Origin: Enterovibrio coralii | GTDB lineage: Bacteria; Pseudomonadota; Gammaproteobacteria; Enterobacterales; Vibrionaceae | Assembly (NCBI RefSeq): GCF_001559595.1 | Contig: NZ_LNTY01000058.1 | Span: 124,001 to 188,000, forward strand | DNA: 64,000 nt | Direction of reading: 5' to 3' | In this document: positions 20,163 through 28,453 of the stretch, piece by piece | Position numbering within the stretch: the first letter of the stretch is position 1 | How the letters are laid out: every line of letters begins with the position of its first letter | Notes under the pieces: model-generated | The model's database searches: none | What the model was told of the DNA's origin: nothing | The model's input: the letters and a program-made list of their open reading frames with translations, nothing else | Made by a program: the position numbers and the translations under genes

Positions 20163-20180
20163 TTTGTGCGCTTGCACAAA
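20163..20180. promoter_or_regulatory. Inverted repeat between cdaR and the permease gene
   Basis: TTTGTGC (20163-20169) and GCACAAA (20174-20180) form a perfect 7-bp inverted repeat with a GCTT spacer, directly after the cdaR stop and about 100 bp upstream of the permease gene. It lacks a terminator T-run, so an operator, perhaps for CdaR, is plausible. Confidence 0.4.
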
Positions 20181-20181
20181 A

Positions 20182-21333
20182 TCAGTGGTTTCGTTGCCAT
20201 TTCAAAAAGGAAAGATAGAGGCTGGTTTTATCTTCTAACTTATTGATATCAAAGCTAGTTATCTCATTGATACGTTGAAGGCGATAGCGGAGTGTATTGC
20301 GGTGAATATGCAGCTTTTCGCACGTATGAACTAAATCACAGTTTTGATCAAAATATGCAGTCAGTGTCTTAAGAAGCGTTCCTCGGCTGTCTGCCTCTTG
20401 CAGACGTAGCATAGGGTCTAGTAATTGCTTGGTGCGCCAATCATCTTCTGGCATCGCACTCAAAAGAACAGGAAGCGTATGATCTTTATAGTAAATGACC
20501 GTATCGCTAGGTGTGCTGGCTTCAAGCGTGGCACTGGCGGTTTGGTAGGATCGAGCGAGGCCTTTCAGTGTCGGGAAGTAACCACCATAAGCGATTTGCA
20601 CGCTGAATGCCTTTTGTTCGGCTATCCGTTTTAGAAGTTTTCGAACCTTCTTTTCTTCCGACGCGCGAGACCACTCGCCGTTTTCTATTGCGATCGGTTT
20701 TAACACCACGATTTCATTGCGAGATACCGAGGAGATTCCGACCAGATTGTCACGTTCTGGGTATTCGAGCATGTGCACCATTTTCTGAAGGTGCTCAAGA
20801 GAGAGGGTGTCGGCTTTGTTCGGGATGAGTCTAAATAAGGTCGCGACGCGAGGCTGCTCAAGGTCGAGATCCAGACGCTGTGCAATGGAAACCAGTTGTC
20901 GCTCGTTAAGTTCAGACTCACGGATGAGTTGCAATACCAACTCTTCACGGTGACGTTTGTCCCATTGCATCTGAGAAATCAGCGCGGCTTGCTCGACAAT
21001 CAACTCTGCCGTCATTTTAACCAACTCGCCGAAGCTTCTTACTGTGTCGGGTTTTCCTGAAATACCCACTACGCCGATAGCGATGCCATTAAACATCACG
21101 GGGAGATTGATACCGGGTCTGACGCCCATCAAAAGGTTGGAGGCGGCTTCATCAATTTCCACCACACGGTTTTTTGTTAGTGCTAAAACCGCACCTTCGT
21201 GTTTTTGATGCAAACGACTTGGATCGCCGGATCCTATAATTAGCCCCTGTTCATCCATGACGTTGACGGAATGACCAATGATTTTCATCGTCCTTTCGAC
21301 GATTTGGCGAGCGATCATGGTATTGAGTTGCAT
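20182..21333 (-). CDS. cdaR: CdaR/SdaR-type sugar diacid / glycerate regulator
   Basis: Activator of the sugar-diacid recognition family. The 383-residue protein starts at MQLNTMIARQIVERTM (ATG 21333) and has an N-terminal ligand-binding domain (to about residue 135, including GVRPGINLPVMFNGIAIGVVG), a central GGDEF-like degenerate domain, and a C-terminal PucR-type helix-turn-helix (CEKLHIHRNTLRYRLQRI). E. coli CdaR (385 residues) responds to glycerate, galactarate and glucarate; the adjacent permease and glycerate kinase support the same effector here. It is divergent from yacL, with starts 81 bp apart. Confidence 0.92.
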   Translation of the reverse strand: MQLNTMIARQIVERTMKIIGHSVNVMDEQGLIIGSGDPSRLHQKHEGAVLALTKNRVVEIDEAASNLLMGVRPGINLPVMFNGIAIGVVGISGKPDTVRSFGELVKMTAELIVEQAALISQMQWDKRHREELVLQLIRESELNERQLVSIAQRLDLDLEQPRVATLFRLIPNKADTLSLEHLQKMVHMLEYPERDNLVGISSVSRNEIVVLKPIAIENGEWSRASEEKKVRKLLKRIAEQKAFSVQIAYGGYFPTLKGLARSYQTASATLEASTPSDTVIYYKDHTLPVLLSAMPEDDWRTKQLLDPMLRLQEADSRGTLLKTLTAYFDQNCDLVHTCEKLHIHRNTLRYRLQRINEITSFDINKLEDKTSLYLSFLKWQRNH

Positions 21334-21413
21334 TGGGTCTAAAGATCCTGAAAATGAGCAGACTTTCAAACAGTATCAGCCATAAAGACGCCGATACAAA
21401 CCGAGGATACTAC

Positions 21414-21791
21414 GTGGATTACGAATTTCGACGCAATACTTTAGACGACAGTTTTCATGCGGAGTTTTCCATGGGGCACGAAGCATTGGGACGTTGGCTG
21501 GTGGATGAGTTAGGCACCGACCACAATGCGATTGACGAAGTATTGGATAACTTAAAACATGTGATGGAGCAGGGAGGAGAGTGGAACCGTCCGGGGAAAG
21601 TCTTCCACCTTCAGTTGCTTCAAGAAGAAGCCCTTATTCAAGCCAACATCACCATGGAAGGCTCGGACGAAGAAATGCCGGATTTGGATCTTCATGCTTA
21701 TGACGAAGAGAGCGTGTCTCTTTGTGGACCAGAGGACCTTCTTTTGGTGCTGGAAGCATGGCAAGACTTCATTCGCCGTTACGGACGATAA
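21414..21791 (+). CDS. yacL: YacL / UPF0231 family protein
   Basis: Conserved gammaproteobacterial protein of unknown function, 125 residues. It starts at GTG 21414 (VDYEFRRNTLDD), as shown by GAGGA 6 nt upstream and by the family start MDYEF. Conserved blocks are FSMGHEALGRWL and YDEESVSLCGPEDLLLVLEAWQDFI. It is acidic and has no membrane segment. In many relatives it lies directly after acnB; here a GST gene and the glycerate module separate the two. Confidence 0.93.
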   Translation: MDYEFRRNTLDDSFHAEFSMGHEALGRWLVDELGTDHNAIDEVLDNLKHVMEQGGEWNRPGKVFHLQLLQEEALIQANITMEGSDEEMPDLDLHAYDEESVSLCGPEDLLLVLEAWQDFIRRYGR

Positions 21792-21869
21792 GTCACTGAT
21801 TTATATGGCATACGGTAAAGGAGTATCGTGTGTCAAATATTTATACATTTCCTGCCTTAAAACCTTTAC

Positions 21870-21884
21870 GCCACTTCTTGGTGC
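21870..21884. promoter_or_regulatory. Weak NtrC (GlnG) site upstream of glnK
   Basis: GCCACTTCTTGGTGC has a perfect right half (TGGTGC) and a poor left half of the NtrC consensus GCACCAnnnTGGTGC. It is 62 bp upstream of the perfect site. Confidence 0.5.
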
Positions 21885-21931
21885 ACTATATTTCTCCTAG
21901 CCCAAGCATGCCTTAAAACAGTGATCTTAAC

Positions 21932-21946
21932 GCACCAAAATGGTGC
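21932..21946. promoter_or_regulatory. NtrC (GlnG) enhancer site upstream of glnK
   Basis: GCACCAAAATGGTGC is a perfect NtrC dyad, extended by one more pair on each side. It lies about 95 bp upstream of the expected sigma54 start, a normal enhancer distance. Confidence 0.92.
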
Positions 21947-22008
21947 GCGATATTTCAAGATTGTTATCAAAATAAATTAAACCATTGAAATATAATTAAA
22001 ATAATTTT

Positions 22009-22024
22009 TGGCACGCGATTTGTT
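22009..22024 (+). promoter_or_regulatory. Sigma54 promoter of glnK-amtB
   Basis: TGGCAC-GCGAT-TTGTT fits the -24/-12 consensus TGGCAC-N5-TTGCT, with GT instead of GC in the -12 element. It is followed by glnK after about 45 bp and preceded by NtrC sites, as in other nitrogen-regulated glnK-amtB operons. Confidence 0.85.
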
Positions 22025-22069
22025 TATTACTACATCAGAACATCTTACATTCGGTTCAAGGAGACGGTG

Positions 22070-22408
22070 ATGAAACTTATCAATGCGATAATTAAGCCAT
22101 TTAAGCTCGACGACGTGCGCGAAGCACTCGCTGAAGTGGGCGTCGACGGCATGACAGTGTCAGAAGTAAAAGGCTTCGGCCGCCAAAAAGGTCACACAGA
22201 ACTCTATCGTGGTGCTGAATACCAAGTGGATTTCCTGCCAAAAGTGAAACTGGAAATCGCAGCGCACAGCGAAAACGTCGACGAAATTATCGAAGCAATC
22301 AGCAAGGCGGCGCAGACCGGCAAGATTGGTGACGGCAAAATTTTTGTTTATGACCTACAGCAAGCCGTACGTATTCGTACCGGCGAGATGGATGCAGAAG
22401 CGATTTAA
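22070..22408 (+). CDS. glnK: Nitrogen regulatory P-II protein GlnK
   Basis: Trimeric signalling protein that binds 2-oxoglutarate and ATP/ADP and blocks AmtB when nitrogen is plentiful. The 112-residue product has the P-II signatures MKLINAIIKPFKLDDVREAL, VKGFGRQKGHTELYRGAEY with the uridylylated Tyr of the T-loop, and KIGDGKIFVYDL. It starts at ATG 22070, with AAGGAGA 7 nt upstream; an in-frame GTG overlaps just before. The name glnK is favoured over glnB because of the amtB partner 20 bp downstream and the NtrC/sigma54 promoter. Confidence 0.95.
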   Translation: MKLINAIIKPFKLDDVREALAEVGVDGMTVSEVKGFGRQKGHTELYRGAEYQVDFLPKVKLEIAAHSENVDEIIEAISKAAQTGKIGDGKIFVYDLQQAVRIRTGEMDAEAI

Positions 22409-22428
22409 GGTTTGAGGGAGTAATAGAG

Positions 22429-23658
22429 ATGGAACTATCAACAACAGTTATTGAGTTGCGTTACGCACTGGATACCTTTTTCTTCTTGATGTCGGGTGCG
22501 TTGGTTATGTGGATGGCGGCAGGTTTCGCCATGCTGGAAGCAGGTCTGGTGCGCTCTAAGAACACCACTGAGATCCTGACCAAGAACGTTTGTCTGTATG
22601 CGATCGCGTGTACCATGTACCTGCTGGTCGGTTACAACATTATGTATGTCGACAACAGTGAAGGTGGCTGGTTGCCATCACTGGGCTTCCTGATTGGTAC
22701 GCAAGGCGAAGGCGCGGATCACTCTTTAGAATCTGACTTCTTCTTCCAAGTTGTTTTCGTTGCAACTGCAATGTCAGTGGTATCTGGCGCAGTTGCAGAG
22801 CGTATGAAACTGTGGGCTTTCCTGATTTTCTCTGTGGTACTGACAGCATTTATCTACCCAGTTGAAGGTTACTGGACGTGGGGCGGTGGCTTCCTGTCTG
22901 AAGCGGGCTTTAGCGACTTTGCTGGCTCAGGTATCGTTCACATGGCGGGTGCCGCAGCGGCACTGGCGGGGGTTCTTCTGCTGGGCGCACGTAAAGGCAA
23001 ATACGGCAAGAACGGTCAAATCTACCCAATCCCGGGTTCAAACCTGCCACTGGCAACGCTGGGTACCTTTATCCTGTGGTTCGGTTGGTTCGGCTTCAAC
23101 GGTGGTTCGCAGCTGATGATCTCTGACTTTGAGAACGCGACAGCCGTAGGCCAAATCTTCCTGAACACCAATGCGGCAGCGGCAGCGGGTGCCATCATTG
23201 CACTGGCAGTGTGTAAAGCGACTTGGGGTAAAGCGGATCTGACCATGATTCTTAACGGCGCGCTGGCAGGTTTGGTAGCGATTACGGCTGACCCACTGTC
23301 TCCATCACCGGTTGCAGCAATCACTATCGGTGGTCTGGCAGGTGCGTTGGTAGTGCTGAGCATCGTTGGTCTGGATAAACTGAAAATTGATGACCCAGTG
23401 GGTGCTATCTCTGTCCACGGTACTTGTGGTCTGTTCGGTCTGCTGGCAGTACCTTTCACTAACGCAGATGCGACATTTGGCGCGCAGCTGTTCGGTGCAG
23501 CGGTTATCTTCGCTTGGGTATTCGGTGCAAGCCTGCTGGTATGGGGCGTGCTGAAAGCAACCATGGGTATCCGTGTTGGCGAAGAAGAAGAACTTGAAGG
23601 AATGGACTTCCACGATTGTGGTGTCGATGCCTACCCAGAGTTTGTTAGCGTGAAATAA
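22429..23658 (+). CDS. amtB: Ammonium transporter AmtB
   Basis: Trimeric inner-membrane ammonium channel of the Amt/Mep/Rh family, 409 residues with eleven expected membrane helices. Visible signatures: WMAAGFAMLEAGLVRSKNT near the N-terminus, GSGIVHMAGAAAALAG with the first pore His, and VHGTCGLFGLLAVPF with the second pore His. The C-terminal cytoplasmic tail (GMDFHDCGVDAYPEF) is the family motif that contacts GlnK. Co-transcribed with glnK and closed by a strong terminator. The N-terminus begins near the first helix without a long signal peptide, unlike E. coli AmtB. Confidence 0.96.
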   Translation: MELSTTVIELRYALDTFFFLMSGALVMWMAAGFAMLEAGLVRSKNTTEILTKNVCLYAIACTMYLLVGYNIMYVDNSEGGWLPSLGFLIGTQGEGADHSLESDFFFQVVFVATAMSVVSGAVAERMKLWAFLIFSVVLTAFIYPVEGYWTWGGGFLSEAGFSDFAGSGIVHMAGAAAALAGVLLLGARKGKYGKNGQIYPIPGSNLPLATLGTFILWFGWFGFNGGSQLMISDFENATAVGQIFLNTNAAAAAGAIIALAVCKATWGKADLTMILNGALAGLVAITADPLSPSPVAAITIGGLAGALVVLSIVGLDKLKIDDPVGAISVHGTCGLFGLLAVPFTNADATFGAQLFGAAVIFAWVFGASLLVWGVLKATMGIRVGEEEELEGMDFHDCGVDAYPEFVSVK

Positions 23659-23680
23659 CTCGTTACAAATTCAAGAACGG

Positions 23681-23715
23681 AAAAGCCCCGCATCAAAGGA
23701 TGCGGGGCTTTTTTT
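23681..23715 (+). terminator. Rho-independent terminator of glnK-amtB
   Basis: A 12-bp GC-rich stem (23683-23694 with 23699-23710), AAAG loop and a seven-T run. Confidence 0.94.
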
Positions 23716-23775
23716 GTACAGTTTCTAATGAATTGAAGTTGCGCACGTATTGATGATGTGTATACTAATCGAACT

Positions 23776-23794
23776 GATAAACGTTCTCATTATT
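23776..23794. promoter_or_regulatory. Putative Fur box upstream of fbpA
   Basis: GATAAACGTTCTCATTATT matches the 19-bp Fur consensus (GATAATGATAATCATTATC) at 13 positions, with both outer hexamers nearly intact. It lies 24 bp before the fbpA start codon, so iron repression of the transporter is expected. Confidence 0.65.
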
Positions 23795-23817
23795 ATTGTG
23801 GTTTGAAGGGCAAGGAT

Positions 23818-24834
23818 ATGAAAAAAATGCTGTCAGCTTCAGCGCTGGTGCTAGGAGTTATGGGTGCGGGTGTAGCGAATGCTGCTGAAGAAGTAAATGT
23901 TTACTCTTACCGTCAACCATTCCTGATTGAACCAATGCTGAACGAGTTCACCAAGGAAACTGGTATCAAAGTAAACGTAAAGTTTGCTAAGAAAGGCATG
24001 GCTGAGAAAGTTGAGCAAGAAGGCGAATACAGCCCAGCTGATGTCCTGCTGACCGTAGACATTTCACGTCTGATGGAACTGGTCAACAAAGACCTGGTTC
24101 AATCTGTTGATAGCGAAACCATTGAAGAGAACGTACCTTCACAATACCGTGACAGCGATGACCGTTGGTTTGCACTGACTACCCGTTCACGTGCTGTTTA
24201 CTCATCTCGCGACCGCGTTGGTAAGCTGGGTGAAGATTTTGACTACATGGATCTGGCTAAGCCTGAATTCAAAGGAAAAATCTGTACTCGCTCTGGTAAA
24301 CACCCATACAATGTGTCACTGGTTTCAGCAATCATCGCAAACCACGGTGAAGCAGAAGCAAAAGAGTGGCTGGAAGGCGTGAAAGCGAACCTAGCACGTA
24401 AACCACAAGGCAATGACCGTGGCCAAGTTAAGGCAATATCGGAAGGTCTGTGTGACGTGTCTCTGGGCAACAGCTACTACTTGGGTAAAATGCTGGCAGA
24501 CAAAGAGCAGCAAGCTTGGGCTGACAGTGTATACCTGAACTACCCTGGTCAAAATGCTGATGGTACTCACGTAAACATCAGTGGTATGGCGATGGCGAAA
24601 TACGCGCCAAACAAAGAAAACGCACAAAAACTGATGGAGTTTTTGACGTCAGATAAAGCACAGCAGATGTATGCTGAAGTGAACTTCGAAGAGCCAGTGA
24701 AACCAGGCGTAGCACGCTCTGAGCTGGTGGCATCTTGGGGTGAATACACTGCAGATGAACTGCCTCTGGAAACCATTGCAGAGAACCACGCGAAAGCCGT
24801 GAAACTTCTAGACGAAGTGAAATTCGACCTGTAA
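23818..24834 (+). CDS. fbpA: Ferric iron ABC transporter, periplasmic binding protein
   Basis: Periplasmic Fe(III)-binding protein of the FbpA/FutA family. Residues 1-22 form a signal peptide ending in ANAAEE; the start at 23818 (MKKMLSASALV) is chosen because it begins the signal sequence and has AAGG just upstream. The mature protein has the family start VNVYSYRQPFLIEPML, the LTTRSRAVYSS block, and iron-site tyrosines in LGNSYYLGKM. Total length is 338 residues. It is the first gene of fbpABC, with a Fur-like box upstream and a hairpin after the stop that probably reduces read-through into the membrane and ATPase genes. Confidence 0.94.
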   Translation: MKKMLSASALVLGVMGAGVANAAEEVNVYSYRQPFLIEPMLNEFTKETGIKVNVKFAKKGMAEKVEQEGEYSPADVLLTVDISRLMELVNKDLVQSVDSETIEENVPSQYRDSDDRWFALTTRSRAVYSSRDRVGKLGEDFDYMDLAKPEFKGKICTRSGKHPYNVSLVSAIIANHGEAEAKEWLEGVKANLARKPQGNDRGQVKAISEGLCDVSLGNSYYLGKMLADKEQQAWADSVYLNYPGQNADGTHVNISGMAMAKYAPNKENAQKLMEFLTSDKAQQMYAEVNFEEPVKPGVARSELVASWGEYTADELPLETIAENHAKAVKLLDEVKFDL

Positions 24835-24846
24835 TGGTAAAAGAGA

Positions 24847-24872
24847 AGGGGGATATATATCCCCCTTTTTTG
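24847..24872 (+). terminator. Intercistronic hairpin between fbpA and fbpB (attenuator)
   Basis: AAGGGGGATAT/ATATCCCCCTT forms an 11-bp stem with almost no loop, followed by TTTTTT, only 13 bp after fbpA. It is inside the operon, so partial termination is the likely role, giving more binding protein than permease. Confidence 0.75.
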
Positions 24873-24900
24873 TGATTCTGACGCCATGATGTAGTAGGCA

Positions 24901-26532
24901 ATGTTAGAACAAAACCGTTTTTTAAAAACCAGTAGTTGGGTATTTTCCTTGCTGCTGGTTTTGCCGATTTTGGCGATCTTCTATACCGCACTCGGTGATT
25001 CGGATGATGTCTTTGGGCATTTGATGGCCACCGTGATGGGAACGTACACCTTAAATACAGCACTTCTCGTTGTGGGCACCGTCTTTCTAGCCTTGGTTAT
25101 GGGGATTCCGTCGGCTTGGCTAATGGCGCGATATACCTTGCCGGGTGACCGTTGGCTGCAATGGGCTTTAGTATTGCCGTTAGCTATGCCAGGCTATATT
25201 GTTGGTTATATCTATACCGACTGGTTCGATTTTGCTGGCCCTATTCAAATCCTGCTTCGAGACCTCACCGGCTGGACGTCTGCCGCGCAATACTGGTTCC
25301 CTGATCTCCGAACCCTGCCAGGTGCTTGCTTTGTCTTGGCACTCGTTCTTTACCCCTACGTTTATCTCCTTGCTCGCGCGTCCTTTATGGAGCAGAGCAC
25401 AACGCTGACGCAATCTGCCCGTCTGTTGGGCTGCTCTCCAATGCAGGCGTTTTGGCGCGTGTCTTTGCCCCTTGCGCGTCCGGCTATTGCGGTAGGTGCA
25501 TCGCTGGTGGCGATGGAAGCGTTGGGTGACTTTGGCACGGTGAGTTACTTTGCAGTGAGTACTTTGACCACAGCTGTGTATGACACTTGGCTTGGCTATT
25601 CAAACCTCAATGCGGCAGCGAAGATTTCCGCCATCATGTTGATGGTGATATTCCTTTTGATCAGCAGTGAGCGATACAGTCGTCGTAAGCAAAAGCTCTT
25701 CAGCCAGAATGCAGCGGCAGACAAAGTCACCAAGCTGGAGCTGCGTGGTAAAGCGAAGTGGCTCGCCGCCATCTGGTGTTGGGGCTTGTTTGTAATTGCC
25801 TTTGCGGCACCGCTTGGACAGCTTCTGATTTATGCATGGGGCTATCACTCCGATAGTTCAATTACAGACTTTGCCCAGTACAGCTTTAACAGCTTGTATG
25901 TGTCTGCCATTGCCGCTGTGGTAGCCGTGCTTGTGGCGATGCTGGTGAATTTCTACCGTCGAAACATTGGTTCGGCGGCAAGTAATGTACCGCTTCGTAT
26001 GGCATCGCTTGGCTACGCGGTACCGGGAACTGTACTTGCGATTGGCGTGCTGATTTTCCTGACCAGTGCAGACCATCTGATCAACGATGTCGCCAAAGAA
26101 ATGGGCTGGGGACGTCCGGGACTTATCTTCTCTGGCACCATGTTCGCGATGCTGACCGCGTTTGTTGTTCGTTTCAGTGCGGTTGCGATTGGCAGTATCG
26201 AATCTAGCCTAGCGAAAGTGTCTCCGTCGCTGGATATGGCCGCGCGCACGATGGGGTGCAACGTGAAAGACATGATCAAACGTGTTCAGTTGCCGCTTAT
26301 CCGCCGTGGTTGTTTGATTGCCATGCTGCTGGTGTTTATCGAGTCGATGAAAGAGCTGAATGCCGCGCTTTTGCTACGCCCATTTAACTTTGAAACGCTG
26401 GCGACCTACGTATTTAACTACGCATCGGACGAACACCTTGAGTATGCCGCTATGCCTGCAGTATTGTTGGTGCTGGTTGGATTGATCCCCCTTATCTTGA
26501 TTAACCGTTCTTTGGAGCAAAGCCACTCATGA
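24901..26532 (+). CDS. fbpB: Ferric iron ABC transporter, permease
   Basis: Inner-membrane permease of 543 residues made of two fused BPD-type halves. Each half has about six helices and one EAA loop facing the ATPase: ARLLGCSPMQAFWRVSLPLARPAI near residue 180 and ARTMGCNVKDMIKRVQLPLIRRG near residue 455. Imports Fe(III) delivered by FbpA. The stop overlaps the fbpC start (ATGA), indicating translational coupling. Family membership is clear; substrate is inferred from the adjacent FbpA. Confidence 0.94.
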   Translation: MLEQNRFLKTSSWVFSLLLVLPILAIFYTALGDSDDVFGHLMATVMGTYTLNTALLVVGTVFLALVMGIPSAWLMARYTLPGDRWLQWALVLPLAMPGYIVGYIYTDWFDFAGPIQILLRDLTGWTSAAQYWFPDLRTLPGACFVLALVLYPYVYLLARASFMEQSTTLTQSARLLGCSPMQAFWRVSLPLARPAIAVGASLVAMEALGDFGTVSYFAVSTLTTAVYDTWLGYSNLNAAAKISAIMLMVIFLLISSERYSRRKQKLFSQNAAADKVTKLELRGKAKWLAAIWCWGLFVIAFAAPLGQLLIYAWGYHSDSSITDFAQYSFNSLYVSAIAAVVAVLVAMLVNFYRRNIGSAASNVPLRMASLGYAVPGTVLAIGVLIFLTSADHLINDVAKEMGWGRPGLIFSGTMFAMLTAFVVRFSAVAIGSIESSLAKVSPSLDMAARTMGCNVKDMIKRVQLPLIRRGCLIAMLLVFIESMKELNAALLLRPFNFETLATYVFNYASDEHLEYAAMPAVLLVLVGLIPLILINRSLEQSHS

Positions 26533-27557
26533 GTGATGCGCTAACCGTTAGCAACCTGATTTGTCGTTACAACGGCCAGGCCGTGCTCAATGATCTGACC
26601 TTCAACGTTGAGAAAGGCGAAATTGTTTGCCTGCTTGGCGCCAGTGGCTGCGGTAAAACGACCTTGCTTAAAGCGATTGCAGGCTTGCTGCCACTCGATG
26701 GTGGAAAGATGACAATCAACGGTCGCACGATCGTTGACGGCAAAATGAATGTGCCGCCAGAGCAACGCAACATCGGGATGATTTTCCAAGATTACGCCTT
26801 GTTCCCGCACCTCACCGTAGCCGAGAACGTGTCTTTTGGTCTGAAAGGTAAAGACAAGGCTGCCGTTAGCCAGCGCGTGAAAGATATGTTGGCATTAGTA
26901 AAACTTGATGGTTTGGAAGCGCGTTATCCGCACCAACTGTCTGGTGGCCAGCAGCAACGTGTGGCGATCGCACGTGCGCTTGCGGGGGAGCCTGACTTGC
27001 TGTTGTTGGACGAGCCGTTTTCGAACATCGATACCCAAGTGCGCCACAGTCTGATCAAAGAAATCCGCAAGATTTTCAAAGAACAGGGCGTGACCGCCAT
27101 TTTCGTAACCCACAGCCGTGAAGAAGCGTTTGCCTTTGCCGATAAGCTCGCCGTCATGAACCAAGGTGTGATTGAGCAATATGGTGATGCGACAGAGCTT
27201 TACTACAAGCCAAGCAGCCGCTTTGTGGCTGACTTCTTAGGGCATGGCTCGTATGTGCCAGCCAAGCTTAATGGCGACAAGCAGATGCATACGCCGCTCG
27301 GTGATTGGTCTGTTGAGCATGTATCTGATGGCAGCCCGCTGGAGTGGCTGATCCGCCCACAAAACCTCACTATCTTGCCGGATGAGTCAGGCAATGGCAC
27401 TGTCTCTGATGTGCAGTTTATGGGGGATAGCTGTCGCTACCTGGTGGATGTGAATGGCCAAAGCTTGATGGTGTATTCAAACCAGCTTCTGGGCATGGGC
27501 GATAAAGTGAAGTTAGATATTCGTCCTCACGAACCGATTTTGTTTAAAGCGCAGTGA
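26529..27557 (+). CDS. fbpC: Ferric iron ABC transporter, ATP-binding protein
   Basis: ATPase of the FbpABC importer, 342 residues. Walker A GASGCGKTT (about 37-45), Q-loop region MIFQDYALFPHLTVAENVSF, signature LSGGQQQRVAIARAL, Walker B LLLLDEPFSNID and the His switch FVTHSREEA are present. The C-terminal third is a TOBE-like regulatory domain, common in this subfamily. It overlaps fbpB by four bases and ends before a bidirectional terminator shared with the convergent quorum-sensing regulator. Confidence 0.95.
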   Translation: MSDALTVSNLICRYNGQAVLNDLTFNVEKGEIVCLLGASGCGKTTLLKAIAGLLPLDGGKMTINGRTIVDGKMNVPPEQRNIGMIFQDYALFPHLTVAENVSFGLKGKDKAAVSQRVKDMLALVKLDGLEARYPHQLSGGQQQRVAIARALAGEPDLLLLDEPFSNIDTQVRHSLIKEIRKIFKEQGVTAIFVTHSREEAFAFADKLAVMNQGVIEQYGDATELYYKPSSRFVADFLGHGSYVPAKLNGDKQMHTPLGDWSVEHVSDGSPLEWLIRPQNLTILPDESGNGTVSDVQFMGDSCRYLVDVNGQSLMVYSNQLLGMGDKVKLDIRPHEPILFKAQ

Positions 27558-27573
27558 TTGGCGTGAAGGAAAG

Positions 27574-27602
27574 AAAAAACCGGCGAATTCGCCGGTTTTT
27601 TT
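27574..27602. terminator. Bidirectional terminator between fbpC and the LuxR/HapR gene
   Basis: A stem AAAAAACCGGCGAA/TTCGCCGGTTTTTT, self-complementary, gives T-runs on both strands between convergent genes. Confidence 0.9.
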
Positions 27603-27609
27603 ATGGAAG

Positions 27610-28203
27610 TTACTTTCCGCAAAGCATGTCGATGTAACCCTTCGCTTGCTCAGACAGAGCATCCTTGTCCGGCTGCTGGTGAGCTTGAAGGTAAAGGATG
27701 TAACAGATGCCATCGAACATACGTGCCAATTCAATCGGCGTATGTGCGCCATTTACAACAGAACTTGCTTCGAAAAGGCGTGAAATACGGTTGAGCAATT
27801 CGTTGCGTCCACTGACATAGTTTGGCCAGATGTCTTCACGGATGGAGGTACTCCATTCATACCAGACTTTCAGCCATTCTTTGTCATCCAGTGCTGCATC
27901 AATCAGTGCATCTGAAATGCGAAGCAGCGATGTGTGAACATCTTTGTCGTCACGGATGTTGTTGAGAATAAGCGATTTGAATGCAGCCTCAGCTTCGCTA
28001 AGTACCACATCGACAAGCTCTTCTCTTGTTGGAAAGTAGTTGAAAACCGTTGCCACAGAGACATGTGCCATGTCGGCGATATCTGCGTGACCTGCTCGCC
28101 CAATACCGCGCTTGGAAAAGACTTCCATCGCGAATTTGAGCAACTGCTCTTTGCGCTGTTGTGGTGACAGCCTTGTACGTGTGCGTCCACTTGAAGTAGC
28201 CAT
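27610..28203 (-). CDS. hapR: HapR/LuxR/OpaR-family quorum-sensing master regulator (TetR type)
   Basis: TetR-family DNA-binding protein of 197 residues. The N-terminal half is highly similar to Vibrio harveyi LuxR and V. cholerae HapR: RTRLSP, the RRGIGR-like motif KRGIGRAGHADIADMA, and the recognition helix HVSVATVFNYFPTREELVD. Further family features are EWLKVWYEWSTSIRED and the C-terminal YIDMLCGK. The ATG at 28203 has AGGAAC upstream; a TTG 15 bases earlier is less likely. It is divergent from hpt, the conserved context of hapR in Vibrionaceae. In the family it controls virulence, biofilm, competence and protease genes, and its mRNA is silenced by Qrr small RNAs at low cell density. Confidence 0.94.
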   Translation of the reverse strand: MATSSGRTRTRLSPQQRKEQLLKFAMEVFSKRGIGRAGHADIADMAHVSVATVFNYFPTREELVDVVLSEAEAAFKSLILNNIRDDKDVHTSLLRISDALIDAALDDKEWLKVWYEWSTSIREDIWPNYVSGRNELLNRISRLFEASSVVNGAHTPIELARMFDGICYILYLQAHQQPDKDALSEQAKGYIDMLCGK

Positions 28204-28453
28204 AATTGTTCCTGCCAACTTTTATTTAGAAATACCTATTTGATGCATTTCACAGTTTTTATTTGGTGTAACTCTTTGATATACAACTGCACAGAAAGCG
28301 TACAACAGCAACAAGTTGCAGTTCAATGTTTAACCAAGTTTTAAGTGACGAAATTTTGACATCTATCGAGAGTAGGATCGGGCACAGTGCGGTGATAGAA
28401 TGTGCGACTTCATTTACACAGGTAGTCAGACGGGATATCCGTCGAGGTTTAGA

